Below are positions 15,380 through 24,375 of a DNA stretch of 64,000 nucleotides, piece after piece (positions within the stretch are counted from its first letter, which is position 1; each line of letters starts with the position of its first letter). A model generated the notes under the pieces. The model had not been told where the DNA came from and did no database searches. It saw nothing but the letters and a program-made list of their open reading frames with translations. The translations under genes and the position numbers were made by a program. Origin of the DNA: Pseudomonas sp. G.S.17 (GTDB taxonomy: Bacteria > Pseudomonadota > Gammaproteobacteria > Pseudomonadales > Pseudomonadaceae); assembly GCF_038096165.1 (NCBI RefSeq), contig NZ_CP151076.1, positions 372,001 through 436,000 of the forward strand, read 5' to 3'.

Positions 15380-15536
15380 AGCGCCCGAACTGGTGCCATG
15401 TGAGCGGGTAGACGCTGACGACGCTGACTTGCGAGACAACGGAGATGTCTGGGCATTGAAGGATCAGGCCATTAAGTTACTCGATACCTGCGCCGATCAG
15501 GTCGACGCCCAGATCGTGCGCAGCAAGAGCAAGTAA
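15264..15536 (+). CDS. Rz1-like o-spanin lipoprotein, nested in Rz
   Basis: Read in a different frame from Rz, TTG at 15264 (GAGGAAG upstream) gives a 90-residue lipoprotein. Its signal peptide ends LLSLCLTAC, so lipidation is expected at Cys 23, followed by a mature chain of about 68 residues. It is the outer-membrane spanin subunit. It starts 116 bp before the Rz stop and continues 157 bp beyond it, a common overlapping arrangement. The exact start codon is inferred. Confidence 0.8.
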   Translation: MKISSATASLFVIGLLSLCLTACAAKPAVVTKTSALRIEAPELVPCERVDADDADLRDNGDVWALKDQAIKLLDTCADQVDAQIVRSKSK

Positions 15537-15629
15537 CCGGGGGTAGAGCCAGTTATGGCGCAGCGGTTACTAACAAGTCGGCTTGGATTCTGACTCGGCA
15601 CACAACCTCAGCAACCACATAATCTGCGG

Positions 15630-16061
15630 CTATGGTGCGCTCACGAACTTGGTCAGCTTACAGGCCGAAAAATCGTATTCGGTAAGCGCGATAGTCTTGC
15701 TGCCCCAGTGGTCTGAGAGTGCGTTAGCTATTTTTTCACTAGTTAGGACGGGAACAGTCTGATTCATACCGCCAAGGACTGTTGCTCTATGACGTCCGGT
15801 CTCAAAAAATACGAAGGGAAAAACCTTGTAGAAGATCACCGGCATTTCGACTTCCCGTTGCGGCACTTCCGCTAAAAACGCGGAAAATCTCGCAATTTTT
15901 GCTGGGTCCGGTCCGACCATCAGATCGTGCACAAAATGATCTTTGGCGAATTTAATGGCGGACGAGGCCGAAAGTATAAGTATTACGTCCGTATCGGTCC
16001 GATCTACCCCCGCGGTATAGGTATGAAGCGGCAAGATCGTTCCATCAGTACACAGTATCAT
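15630..16061 (-). CDS. Minus-strand moron with FETGRHRA motif
   Basis: This 143-residue protein is encoded against the late operon, between lysis and packaging genes. GGGAG precedes the ATG. It has the motif VFFETGRHRATVLGGM followed by VPVLTSE, which resembles the ParB/Srx-like fold motif GRHR and the plasmid fertility inhibition factor-type families. That could mean a nucleotide-binding or DNA-modifying role, but this is a motif-level resemblance only. Its reversed orientation suggests expression from its own promoter in the lysogen. Confidence 0.6.
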   Translation of the reverse strand: MILCTDGTILPLHTYTAGVDRTDTDVILILSASSAIKFAKDHFVHDLMVGPDPAKIARFSAFLAEVPQREVEMPVIFYKVFPFVFFETGRHRATVLGGMNQTVPVLTSEKIANALSDHWGSKTIALTEYDFSACKLTKFVSAP

Positions 16062-16130
16062 TTGAAGCTCCCATCAATGGTTGAGGTATATCAATACCGG
16101 CATGCGGCCACTATCGCAAGGGCTCAATAG

Positions 16131-16451
16131 ATGGCTTCGCCTGGAAAATCATTCACTTCACAGTCCCGATACTTTGACATAACCAAGCGGATCTCGGGCA
16201 GAGCGCTGCAGAAGCGCCGACTGAGCATTTGGACCAGAGACCCACGCTGCGCAATGTGCCGACGGCTCACCGACTATCCATCTGGCTTTGAGCTCGATCA
16301 CAAGGTGCCACTGTTCAAGGATGGTGAGGACACTGAGGCGAACTGCCAAGTGCTCTGCAACGGGGTCAACGGATGCCACGAGAAGGAGACCGCGCAGGAC
16401 ATGGGGTTCCACCACAAGCAGACCATCGGGCCTGATGGCTATCCCATCTGA
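16131..16451 (+). CDS. HNH endonuclease of the packaging module
   Basis: This 106-residue protein has a zinc-coordinating CAMC pair (about 42), the FELDHKVPLFKDGEDTEANC core (HNH motif with the DH dyad) and a C-terminal C-x5-CHEKE. HNH proteins encoded immediately upstream of the terminase are common in cos-type HK97-like phages, where they assist terminase cleavage of cos DNA. The start has AAGGG upstream. Confidence 0.9.
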   Translation: MASPGKSFTSQSRYFDITKRISGRALQKRRLSIWTRDPRCAMCRRLTDYPSGFELDHKVPLFKDGEDTEANCQVLCNGVNGCHEKETAQDMGFHHKQTIGPDGYPI

Positions 16452-16609
16452 TGAATGCGAAATCATCTCAGTCGAGACGCCCTATTCTGGTGCATGCACC
16501 GAAGTGGGGCGGGGCGGGACAAGAGTTCAGAAGTCTTGAAGCCGGAAATCGTCTCCCGCCCTTTTCTTGCGCGACCGCGAAATGAATAGTTTTTTTTCGG
16601 AATGAAATC
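16452..16609 (+). other. Non-coding gap between HNH and TerS, candidate cos region
   Basis: This 158-bp gap is the only sizeable one in the packaging module. It contains a G-rich run (GGGGCGGGGCGGGAC, about 16506) and a matching pyrimidine-rich CTCCCGCCC near 16555, which could pair. In HK97-like cos phages the cohesive-end site lies just upstream of terS, often next to an HNH gene. I cannot identify the nick positions. Confidence 0.4.
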
Positions 16610-17077
16610 ATGGCAGGACGACGACCCACTCCCACGACGCTGAAGCTCGTAAAAGGGAATCCGGGGAAGCGCGCGCTGAACAAAAAGGAGCCGAAGCCAG
16701 CCCGGTCTATTCCCAGCCCACCAGATCACCTGACCGACGCAGGGAAAGTCGCCTGGGGCCGACTCACCGTGATGCTGGATCGCATGGGCGTGTTGACCGA
16801 GGCCGACACCTTCGCGCTTGAACGGCTCTGCGATTGCTACGCCGACATCCTCGAACTGCGCGATCTCGTCGAGCGGGATGGCCGGACCTACGAAACGACC
16901 AGTACCCAAGGCGAGACGGTCATCAAGGCCAACCCCGCTGTTTCCATGCTCGCCGACGCTGATCGACGCTTCAAGGGCTACTTAGTCGAGTTCGGCCTGA
17001 CCCCGGCCGCCCGCTCTAAGGTTCAAATAAAAGACGATGACCCAAAAGAAGACCAGTTCGCGGAGTTCTTCGGTTGA
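16610..17077 (+). CDS. Terminase small subunit, P27 family
   Basis: This 155-residue DNA-recognition subunit of the packaging motor begins AGRRPTPTTLKLVKGNPGKR, the signature N-terminus of the P27/Terminase_4 family. It has a helical middle (LTDAGKVAWGRLTVMLDRMGVLTEAD) and the NPAVSM motif. Its 3' end overlaps terL by 41 bp. Confidence 0.93.
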   Translation: MAGRRPTPTTLKLVKGNPGKRALNKKEPKPARSIPSPPDHLTDAGKVAWGRLTVMLDRMGVLTEADTFALERLCDCYADILELRDLVERDGRTYETTSTQGETVIKANPAVSMLADADRRFKGYLVEFGLTPAARSKVQIKDDDPKEDQFAEFFG

Positions 17078-18773
17078 GGACCGAGCAACCCAATACGCGA
17101 CCGAGGTCGACAGCGGCGCGCGGATCGCCGGCCCGGATATTAGAAACGCTTGCGCACGGCACCTGAAGGATCTGAAAGAAGGTAAAAAACGCGGGCTTGT
17201 CTGGGATGTAGAGGCGGCAACTAAAGCGATTCGGTATTACCGGACCGTGCTCAAGCTCAACGGTGGCGACTACGAAGGCAAGCCCTTCGAATTGCTGCCC
17301 TGGCAGTGCTTCATTGTTGGCAGCGTCTTTGGCTGGAAATCGGCAGACGGTTACCGCCGCTTTCGTGTCGCCTATGTCGAAACCGGCAAGGGTTCTGGAA
17401 AGTCGCCATTAGCCGCGGGTGTTGCATTGTTCGGCCTGGTTGCCGACGGCGAGGCCCGCGCAGAGATTTACGCGGCGGCGACGAAGAAAGATCAGGCCAT
17501 GATCCTGTTCCGCGATGCGGTGGCCATGGTTCAGCAGTCTCCGGAACTGTCCAAGCGGCTGACAACCAGCGGCACCGGCCAGAACATCTGGAACCTTGCC
17601 TATCTGAAGACCGGATCGTTCTTTCGTCCAATCAGTTCGGACGATGGGCAGTCCGGACCGCGCCCTCACATGGCGCTGATCGACGAGGTCCACGAACACA
17701 GAAACAACACGGTCGTGGAGATGATGCGCGCCGGCACTAAGAGCCGGAAGCAAGCGATGATCTTCATGATCACCAACAGCGGCTCCAACAAGCTTGGGCC
17801 GTGCTGGAGTTATCACGAATACGGCTCGCGGGTTGCTTCCGGCGAACTGATTGATGATGCATTTTTCTCTTTCATCTGCTCCCTGGATGAAGGTGATGAC
17901 CCGATTCAGGATGAGGGCTGCTGGTTTAAGTCCAATCCGTCGCTGCAAGACGCAGATCTGCCCGGTATGAAGTACCTGCGAGAACAGGTAACCGAGGCTC
18001 GCGGCATGCCCAGCAAAGAGGCAATGGTTCGCCGCTTGAATTTCTGCCAGTGGACCGGCGCCGAATCACCCTGGATCAGCACCGACGTTTGGAAAGGCGC
18101 CGCGCTTGATTTCGACTGGAATGAATTGCGCGGCCGGCGGGCGTATGCCGGGCTCGATTTGTCCAGCACCCAGGATCTTACCGGCCTGGTCTTCCTCGTC
18201 GAGCCGCTAAAACCGGGCGAGAAGTGGCTACTGGTTCCTTTCGCCTGGCTCCCCGATGAAGGGCTCGCTCGCAAGGCAGAGCAGGACCGGGTGCCTTATG
18301 TCGAATGGAAGGCTCGGGGCGTGCTTGAGACGACACCAGGGCGAGCCATCAGCAAAAGGGTAATCCTTCAGCGGCTTTCCAAGCTGTGCAGCTTCTTCGA
18401 GGTCATCGCGGTCGCCTATGACCGCTGGCGCATTGAAGACCTCATCGCCATGGCTAATGACGACGGCATAACCCTGCCGCCGATGATCCCTTTTGGCCAG
18501 GGATACAAGGAAATGAGCCCAGCAGTTGAGCGGTTCGAAGAAATGCTGCTCAACAACGACCTGGCCCACCCGAACAACCCCGTCATGAACTGGTGCGCGA
18601 ACAACGCGGTGACCACTTCGGACGACGCTGAAAACCGGAAGCCTTCGAAAGAGAAGGCTATCGGCAGGATCGACCTCATCGTCGCCGCAATCATGGCCGT
18701 GGGTATCGCAGCGAAAGAAGCTGACGCCGCTCCAGACGTAAATGACTTTCTAGACAATATGGTGATCGCCTAA
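17037..18773 (+). CDS. Terminase large subunit
   Basis: This 578-residue packaging ATPase/nuclease is of the HK97 type (Terminase_1). Walker A is VETGKGSGKSP (about 112). Walker B is ALIDEVHEH (about 213), followed by the coupling motif ITNSGSN. The C-terminal nuclease has GLDLSSTQDLTG (acidic residue, about 377) and YDRWRIEDL (about 462). The start is within terS. Expected length for the family is 550-600 residues, so it is complete. Confidence 0.95.
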   Translation: MTQKKTSSRSSSVEDRATQYATEVDSGARIAGPDIRNACARHLKDLKEGKKRGLVWDVEAATKAIRYYRTVLKLNGGDYEGKPFELLPWQCFIVGSVFGWKSADGYRRFRVAYVETGKGSGKSPLAAGVALFGLVADGEARAEIYAAATKKDQAMILFRDAVAMVQQSPELSKRLTTSGTGQNIWNLAYLKTGSFFRPISSDDGQSGPRPHMALIDEVHEHRNNTVVEMMRAGTKSRKQAMIFMITNSGSNKLGPCWSYHEYGSRVASGELIDDAFFSFICSLDEGDDPIQDEGCWFKSNPSLQDADLPGMKYLREQVTEARGMPSKEAMVRRLNFCQWTGAESPWISTDVWKGAALDFDWNELRGRRAYAGLDLSSTQDLTGLVFLVEPLKPGEKWLLVPFAWLPDEGLARKAEQDRVPYVEWKARGVLETTPGRAISKRVILQRLSKLCSFFEVIAVAYDRWRIEDLIAMANDDGITLPPMIPFGQGYKEMSPAVERFEEMLLNNDLAHPNNPVMNWCANNAVTTSDDAENRKPSKEKAIGRIDLIVAAIMAVGIAAKEADAAPDVNDFLDNMVIA

Positions 18774-20002
18774 TGGCAGACCTCAACGATTCTGGCTTCT
18801 GGCAGCGGTTCTGGAGCCGCTTCAGCGGCAGAACGCGCCTCGATGATGGCGAGCGGGCCGTGCCTTTCGAATCACATACCACGCCGTCAGGCTCGGTAGT
18901 GGGCGCCGACTCATCGCTGAAACTGTCGGCGGTGTGGGCGTGCGTACGACTCCGCGCCCAGACGGTCGCATCGCTGCCTTTGCATCTGCGTGGCGAAGAC
19001 AAATCGCACGCCAAAGAGCATCCGCTGTACCGGCTGCTGCACTCTTCGCCGAACGCGGACATGACTGCGAGCGAATTCTGGGAGTCGCAGCTGGCATCGC
19101 TGGACCTCTGGGGCAATGCGTTTTCCCATATCGTCTGGATCGGCCGACGCGTGACGGCCTTGGTGCCGCTCAACCCTGAAAAGATGACTGTTCGCCGCAC
19201 CAGTAGCGGGAAGCTGGTCTACGAATACACGAAGGGCGGCAACGTCAAAGAGTATGCCGAAGAGGAGATCCTTCATCTAAAGGGTTTCACCCTGGACGGC
19301 TTGATGGGCTTGTCTCCGATCCAGTTCGCCGCCGAAACACTGGGCGGCCTGATGGATGCGAACAAAGCGGCCACTCGCGAGTTCCAGAACGGCCTGAAGG
19401 TTGGCGGATTCTTGAAGACTGGCGTTGCAACGCTGGCTCAGGAACAGCGTGATCGACTTCGCGCCGGACTGTCCACATTCGGTCTGCCGGAGAACGCTGG
19501 TAAATGGATGGTGCTTGAGGCGGGTATGGAGCCGGCATCTGCCCAAGGCATTCGCATCAATCCTGTCGACGCCCAGCTGCTGGAGTCTCGATATTTCGGC
19601 ATTGAGGAAATCTGCCGCGCGTTCGGCGTGCCTCCTCAGCTTGTCGGCCACACAAACAAGGCGTCCAGCTGGGCCTCCAGCCTGGAGCAAACAAACATGG
19701 GATTCCTGACCTACTCGCTGCGGCCAACGCTGGTGCGGATCGAGCAGGCCATCGCGAAAAAGCTGTTGCTCCCCGAAGAGCGCGGTCTTTACCGGCCCAA
19801 ATTCGCGGTCGAGGGTCTGCTCCGAGCTGATTCTGCCGCCCGGTCGAGCTTCTACTCCCAGATGCTGCAAAACGGGGTGATGAGCCGCAATGAAGTCCGG
19901 GCGCTTGAAGATTTCCCGCCTGTTGAGGGTGCGGACGCACTCACCGCGCAGCTGAACTTGACCACCATCGACAAGATCGGGGCTCCCGAGGAACCAAAAT
20001 GA
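18773..20002 (+). CDS. Portal protein, HK97 family
   Basis: This 409-residue subunit of the dodecameric portal ring has LSAVWACVRLRAQTVASLPLHL and FGVPPQLVGH, both characteristic of Phage_portal (HK97 gp3-like). Its start overlaps the terL stop by 1 bp, and it overlaps the protease gene by 4 bp. Length is normal. Confidence 0.95.
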   Translation: MADLNDSGFWQRFWSRFSGRTRLDDGERAVPFESHTTPSGSVVGADSSLKLSAVWACVRLRAQTVASLPLHLRGEDKSHAKEHPLYRLLHSSPNADMTASEFWESQLASLDLWGNAFSHIVWIGRRVTALVPLNPEKMTVRRTSSGKLVYEYTKGGNVKEYAEEEILHLKGFTLDGLMGLSPIQFAAETLGGLMDANKAATREFQNGLKVGGFLKTGVATLAQEQRDRLRAGLSTFGLPENAGKWMVLEAGMEPASAQGIRINPVDAQLLESRYFGIEEICRAFGVPPQLVGHTNKASSWASSLEQTNMGFLTYSLRPTLVRIEQAIAKKLLLPEERGLYRPKFAVEGLLRADSAARSSFYSQMLQNGVMSRNEVRALEDFPPVEGADALTAQLNLTTIDKIGAPEEPK

Positions 20003-20658
20003 CTCATAAGACCCTGGATTTACATTTTGAAATCAAGGCTGTCAGCGATGACGGCCTTTTTTCTGGCTACGGTTCCGTGTTCGGCAACGTGGACGGCGGC
20101 GGCGACATCGTCCACGCCGGCGCCTTCACCAAGTCCATCAAGGAATGGGAAGGCCGCAAGCGGATGCCACCGGTTCTCTGGAATCACGACCGGAACGAGC
20201 CGATCGGCGTCTACACGGTCCTTCGAGAGGACGAAAAGGGCCTTTATGTCGAGGGCAAGCTGCTGGTCGGCGAGGTGCAGCGTGCCCGCGAGATCCACGC
20301 TCTTATGAAAGCCGGCGCCCTGGACGGCATGTCCATCGGTTACGGCGTGCGCGGGGCTGACCGGGACCGCGCAACCGGCGTGAGAAACCTCAAAGATTTG
20401 CGCCTTTTCGAAGTCAGCATCGTCACTTTCCCCATGAACGAAGCAGCGACCATCGATGCGGTGAAATCTGCACTGGAGGAGGGCGCGCTGCCCAGCCTCC
20501 CAGAATTTGAAAAGTTCCTGCGTGAGGCCGGCTTTTCGAAAACCCAGGCTGCCGCCGTCGCAAGTGGCGGCCTGGTCAAGTTGCTCCGGAGTGAGTCCGG
20601 CGACACCGAAGCGAACAAAACGCTAAGCGATGCGCTAGCGATTCTCAAATCTAATTAA
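19999..20658 (+). CDS. Prohead maturation protease, HK97 family
   Basis: This 219-residue serine protease (U35/S78 clan) digests the scaffold domain of the capsid protein. The catalytic His is in VLWNHDR (about 58) and the Ser in DGMSIGYGV (about 112). An acidic residue in LFEVSIVTFPMN is near the third position. It lies between portal and capsid genes, as usual. Confidence 0.95.
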   Translation: MTHKTLDLHFEIKAVSDDGLFSGYGSVFGNVDGGGDIVHAGAFTKSIKEWEGRKRMPPVLWNHDRNEPIGVYTVLREDEKGLYVEGKLLVGEVQRAREIHALMKAGALDGMSIGYGVRGADRDRATGVRNLKDLRLFEVSIVTFPMNEAATIDAVKSALEEGALPSLPEFEKFLREAGFSKTQAAAVASGGLVKLLRSESGDTEANKTLSDALAILKSN

Positions 20659-20670
20659 GGATTCACTCCC

Positions 20671-21864
20671 ATGGCTGACGAAAATCAACTCGTTGAACTG
20701 ACCAACGAATTCAAAAAAGCGACCGATGAGGTCAAGAAGCTCGGCGAAGACATCACCGGCAAGATGGCGGCGGGTGAGAAAATCACCGTCGACCTGAAAG
20801 AGCAGGCTGACAACGCGCTGACCACCATGAACGGCTTCAAGGCTCGCGTCGACGAACTCGAGCAGAAGCTCGCGCGCCACGGCGAAGATGAAGGCGGCCA
20901 GGAGCAGAAAACCTTCGGCGAGCAGTTCGTTGAGTCGCAGACTTTCAAGGGGTTGGCTGAATCTGGCTCCCAGCGTGGTCGCGCTGATATGCAATTCAAG
21001 GCCACCATCACCCTGGCAACGGCCAACGCTGCTGGCTCGGCTGGCGCGACCGTTCAGACCAGCCGCCTGCCGGGCATCGTTGCTCAGCCTGACCGTCGCC
21101 TGACCGTACGTGACTTGATCACGCCTGGTCGCATGGACGGTAACGCGCTGGAATACGTCCGTGAAACAGGCTTCACCAACGCAGCGGCCGCTGTAGCAGA
21201 AGCAGCGAAAAAACCGCAATCGGATCTCCAGTTCGATCTGATCAGCACCACCGCGAAGGTGATCGCGCACTACGTCAAGGCGTCTCGCCAGATTCTGTCG
21301 GATGCTCCGATGCTGGCTAGCTACATCGACGGCCGTTTGCGCTACGGCCTGGCCTACAAGGAAGAACAGCAGTTGCTCAATGGCGACGGTACCGGCCAGA
21401 ACCTGCTGGGCATCGTGCCTCAGGCTACGGCTTTCGCTGCGCCGTTTGCTCTGGCTGGCGCCACTACCATGGATACGCTTCGCCTTGCGATGCTCCAGGC
21501 GGTGCTCGCAGAGTTCCCGGCTACAGGCCACGTTCTGAACCCTATCGACTGGGCGCGGATCGAGCTGACCAAGGACAGCGAAGGTCGCTACATCATCGGC
21601 CAGCCCCAAGGCGTTGCATCTCCGACCATGTGGGGCCTGCCGGTGGTTTCTACCCAGGCGATGGCTTCCGGCAAGTTCCTGACCGGTGCTTTCCGAATGG
21701 GCGCCCAGCTGTTTGATCGCTGGATGGCCCGCGTGGAAGTGGCTACCGAGAACGAAGACGACTTCGTCAAGAACTTGGTAACCATCCTGGCAGAGGAGCG
21801 CCTTGCACTGGCCGTGTATCGCCCTGAAGCCTTCATCTACGGCAATGTTGTTCCTGCCGTCTGA
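20671..21864 (+). CDS. Major capsid protein, HK97 gp5-like
   Basis: This 397-residue protein carries an N-terminal coiled-coil scaffold (delta) domain of about 95 residues (NEFKKATDEVKKLGEDIT), then the HK97 fold. Typical phrases are SSRLPGIVAQPDRR-like (about 130), ETGFTNAAAAVAEAAKKPQS, GDGTGQNLLGI and the C-terminal LAVYRPEAFIYG. The protease encoded upstream would remove the delta domain. AGGA precedes the ATG. Confidence 0.95.
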   Translation: MADENQLVELTNEFKKATDEVKKLGEDITGKMAAGEKITVDLKEQADNALTTMNGFKARVDELEQKLARHGEDEGGQEQKTFGEQFVESQTFKGLAESGSQRGRADMQFKATITLATANAAGSAGATVQTSRLPGIVAQPDRRLTVRDLITPGRMDGNALEYVRETGFTNAAAAVAEAAKKPQSDLQFDLISTTAKVIAHYVKASRQILSDAPMLASYIDGRLRYGLAYKEEQQLLNGDGTGQNLLGIVPQATAFAAPFALAGATTMDTLRLAMLQAVLAEFPATGHVLNPIDWARIELTKDSEGRYIIGQPQGVASPTMWGLPVVSTQAMASGKFLTGAFRMGAQLFDRWMARVEVATENEDDFVKNLVTILAEERLALAVYRPEAFIYGNVVPAV

Positions 21865-21906
21865 TCAAGCCGGGGCTGGGTAAAACCAGCCCCAACGAGG
21901 TGAATC

Positions 21907-22095
21907 ATGAGTCAGAAAGCGATTTATACCGTTGACAGGCAGCACCTGGGCGACCGGATGTATATGCCTGGCGATGACCGCGAGCTCGATCCGAACGAAG
22001 CCAAGCGTCTCGTCGAGCTGGGCGTCCTGGTTGAGAAGAAGGCCGAGCCAAAAGCCTCGAACAAGTCCTTGAAGGGCGCACCCGAGAACAAATAA
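21907..22095 (+). CDS. Small head-module protein, unrecognised (62 aa)
   Basis: A short protein with a Lys-rich C-terminus between the capsid and head-tail connector genes. The motif LDPNEAKRLVELGVLVEKK resembles the end of small HK97-module proteins often found here. The ATG follows AACGAGGTG. It abuts the next start directly. Confidence 0.65.
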   Translation: MSQKAIYTVDRQHLGDRMYMPGDDRELDPNEAKRLVELGVLVEKKAEPKASNKSLKGAPENK

Positions 22096-22437
22096 ATGAG
22101 CCTGATCGCTATCGAAGACGCAATGCTCCATGTCCGAGCGGAGGAAACCGACCGGCATCTCGTCCAGCTGTACTTGGACGCGGCGGAAGACAGCGCGGTG
22201 CGTTTCATGGGGCGCAGCGTCTACCCAGATCAGGCGGCCCTGGACGCGGACGTTACAGCTGAGCTGGCCGGCGAAAACCCGATTGTGGTGAACCCGTCCA
22301 TAACCGCTGCCTGCCTTCTGCTTGCTGGTCATCTCTACGCAAACCGCGAAGACGTGGCCACCGGCGTCAGCGTTACTCAAATGCCGATGGGCTCCACCTT
22401 CCTGCTCATGCCTTACCGCGCAAATATGGGGGTTTGA
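22096..22437 (+). CDS. Head-tail connector protein, gp6-like
   Basis: This 113-residue helical protein begins MSLIAIEDAMLHVRAEETDRHLVQLYLDAAE and has the ITAACLLLAGHLYANRE helix, the pattern of Phage_connect_1 / gp6-like head-tail connectors that form the ring beneath the portal. Confidence 0.88.
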   Translation: MSLIAIEDAMLHVRAEETDRHLVQLYLDAAEDSAVRFMGRSVYPDQAALDADVTAELAGENPIVVNPSITAACLLLAGHLYANREDVATGVSVTQMPMGSTFLLMPYRANMGV

Positions 22438-22438
22438 T

Positions 22439-22759
22439 ATGAGGGCTGGGCCATTGCGTAACCATTGCTCGCTTCAGTCCGAGCAGCGCGTCTTTGACGG
22501 TGGTGGCGGCTATTCAAAAGGCTGGGTAGAGCTCAGGAAAATCTGGGCAGCGATTGAAACACCTGGTGGGCGCTCTGCCGTAATCGCTCAGCAAGTGAAA
22601 ACTCTGGTCACTGCCGAAATCCTGGTTCGTCCAGCGGCTGACCTGGTGGCGGGGCGAAGGATTGTCCATTCCGGCACCACGTACCTGATCGAGGCGGCAC
22701 TCCCTGACAACAAGCGCTCCATGCTGCGGCTGGTGTGCTCCAACGTTCCAAACCCTTGA
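22439..22759 (+). CDS. Head closure protein
   Basis: About 106 residues from ATG 22439, one base after the preceding stop. The middle matches the SPP1 gp16 / HK97 gp7-type head-closure fold (GWVELRKIWAAIETPGGR, then RRIVHSGTTYLIE and a final strand MLRLVC). A longer frame starting at 22322 would overlap the connector gene and is not preferred. Confidence 0.82.
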   Translation: MRAGPLRNHCSLQSEQRVFDGGGGYSKGWVELRKIWAAIETPGGRSAVIAQQVKTLVTAEILVRPAADLVAGRRIVHSGTTYLIEAALPDNKRSMLRLVCSNVPNP

Positions 22760-22769
22760 GGTTTTCACC

Positions 22770-22949
22770 ATGAAAATTCGAGCATTGTCCCGCTTGTCCG
22801 GGCCGACTGGCGTCCAGATGCCAGGCGATGAATTCGTCGTTGACGCCGCCACCGGCGCCGATCTGATCGCGCGCCGCGCAGCCGAAGAAGTCTTGCCAGT
22901 GCCAGCTGAACCGGTGGCCGACAAGAAACCAGCGAAGAAGACGGCCTGA
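22770..22949 (+). CDS. Small head-module protein, unrecognised (59 aa)
   Basis: An open frame of 59 codons runs from ATG 22770 (GAGGTTTTCACC upstream) to TGA 22949 and fills the gap between head closure and the gp10-like gene. It starts MKIRALSRLSGPTGVQMPGD, has an acidic middle and a Lys-rich end, and resembles in style the 62-residue protein at 21907. The tight packing (10 bp before, 2 bp after) supports it as a real gene. Confidence 0.65.
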   Translation: MKIRALSRLSGPTGVQMPGDEFVVDAATGADLIARRAAEEVLPVPAEPVADKKPAKKTA

Positions 22950-22951
22950 TC

Positions 22952-23386
22952 GTGGCCCGGCGCTCAAGCGTGCAGGGCAACTTCAAGTTGCGCGGGCTGC
23001 TGCGCCGGATCGATAACCAGATGGAAAGCGATTTGCGCCCGGCGATGGTCCAGGCTGCCAACTTGGTGCTCGCCACTCAGCAACGCCTGATTCCACGCGA
23101 TCCGAGCTCTTCGGAGCATATCGAGGATGAGCTTGAGGCATTTGTCTCGAAAAGCGGCCTCGATGCGCAGATTGGTATTCGTGGGAAGAAAGACAATCGG
23201 AAGTTCTTCTACGGCCGATTCCTTGAATACGGCACGAAGCAGTACATCCGGGGCGACAGCACTGTCGCTGCTCGGCCCGCGCATCCGTGGCTGCGTCCGT
23301 CGTATGACATGAACCGGGAGCAGATTATCGACCTGATCACCAAGGCGGTTGCTTCAACCTTGCGCAAAGCTGCGGAGGCCAAATGA
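22952..23386 (+). CDS. HK97 gp10-like tail completion protein
   Basis: This 144-residue protein starts at GTG and has the C-terminal signature GRFLEYGTKQYIRG followed by ARPAHPWLRPSYD, typical of the HK97 gp10 family of head-tail or tail completion proteins. It overlaps the next gene by 4 bp. Confidence 0.9.
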   Translation: MARRSSVQGNFKLRGLLRRIDNQMESDLRPAMVQAANLVLATQQRLIPRDPSSSEHIEDELEAFVSKSGLDAQIGIRGKKDNRKFFYGRFLEYGTKQYIRGDSTVAARPAHPWLRPSYDMNREQIIDLITKAVASTLRKAAEAK

Positions 23387-23769
23387 GCGATCCAAGCTGG
23401 GCGTTGCAAGTGGCTTTGTTTGAACGCCTGTCAGCGGCCCTGACAGTTCCCGTATTCGACGCCGTAGAGAGCGGCACTCCGTGTCCCTACGTGACGCTTG
23501 ATTATGAGGCTGTAGACAACACCTCGCCGATCTCAGGCAAGAAGCGGGAGAGCCGGCTATTTTACCTCAGTGTCTGGAGCGATCACCAAGGCCAGGCCGA
23601 GGTTAAGCGCATCAATGCTGAGATTGCTGAAGCCTTGGACGAAGTGAAACTGCCGCTCAGCACGGGCAACGCGGTATCAGTTCGCGTCATCCGCACAGAA
23701 TCAAATCGTGACGCTGACGGCACCACCTACATGGGCTCCGTCACGCTGCGCATCATCACTCAACACTAA
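23383..23769 (+). CDS. Tail terminator, DUF3168 family
   Basis: This 128-residue protein has VPVFDAVESGTPCPYVTLD and the strand LFYLSVWSDHQGQAEVKRINAEI, the signature of DUF3168/gp17-like proteins that cap the tail tube. Position between gp10-like and the tail tube gene is standard. Confidence 0.88.
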   Translation: MSDPSWALQVALFERLSAALTVPVFDAVESGTPCPYVTLDYEAVDNTSPISGKKRESRLFYLSVWSDHQGQAEVKRINAEIAEALDEVKLPLSTGNAVSVRVIRTESNRDADGTTYMGSVTLRIITQH

Positions 23770-23825
23770 TTTCCGCCACTCCGGCCGCGCTGCGGCTACA
23801 TCACCTGTCCTCAGGAGGACTACCC

Positions 23826-24299
23826 ATGCCTGTTAATACCGCTGCCGGTACGCGACTTTCCATTGGTCCGCGTCTCTCGGCAAAACTCCCTGTTCTGGAT
23901 TCCGCCGCTATCACGCTGCTGGCCGCCGTCACCTACGTCGAAGTTGGTGAACTGGAAAACATCGGCGACTACGGCGACGAAGTTGGCGACGTGACGTTCT
24001 CGGCCCTGGCCGACTCGCGAACCCGTCACTTGAAAGGCCTGGCTGACGCCGGCTCGGTCGAGCTGGCTATTGGCTTCGACGCCGGTGACGCGGGCCAGCT
24101 GGCTCTGGTCGCCGCTCAGAAAGACCGCTCCCAGTTCGATTACCCGGTGAAAGTCGAGTACGTCGACGGCCTGGTCGATTATTTCGCCGTCAAGGTCATG
24201 AGCTCCCGCAAAGGCGTGGGCGGTGCCGAAGACGTGATCAAGCGCAACGTGACCGTGGGTATCAACTCCGGGATCTACGAAGTGCCTGTCGCGCCTTGA
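23826..24299 (+). CDS. Major tail tube protein
   Basis: This 157-residue beta-rich protein carries YVEVGELENIGDYGDE near residue 40, followed by LADSRTRHLKGLADAGSVELAIG, the usual tail tube signature in HK97-like siphophages. It has the strongest ribosome-binding site of the module (CAGGAGGACTACCC), in line with a highly expressed structural protein. Confidence 0.9.
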   Translation: MPVNTAAGTRLSIGPRLSAKLPVLDSAAITLLAAVTYVEVGELENIGDYGDEVGDVTFSALADSRTRHLKGLADAGSVELAIGFDAGDAGQLALVAAQKDRSQFDYPVKVEYVDGLVDYFAVKVMSSRKGVGGAEDVIKRNVTVGINSGIYEVPVAP

Positions 24300-24375
24300 T
24301 CCGCCGATCGCTTCACTGCGCGGCCGTTCGGCTGCGCAGCTTTTTCTCCCTTCTTAATTCCAGGAATACCCCCAC

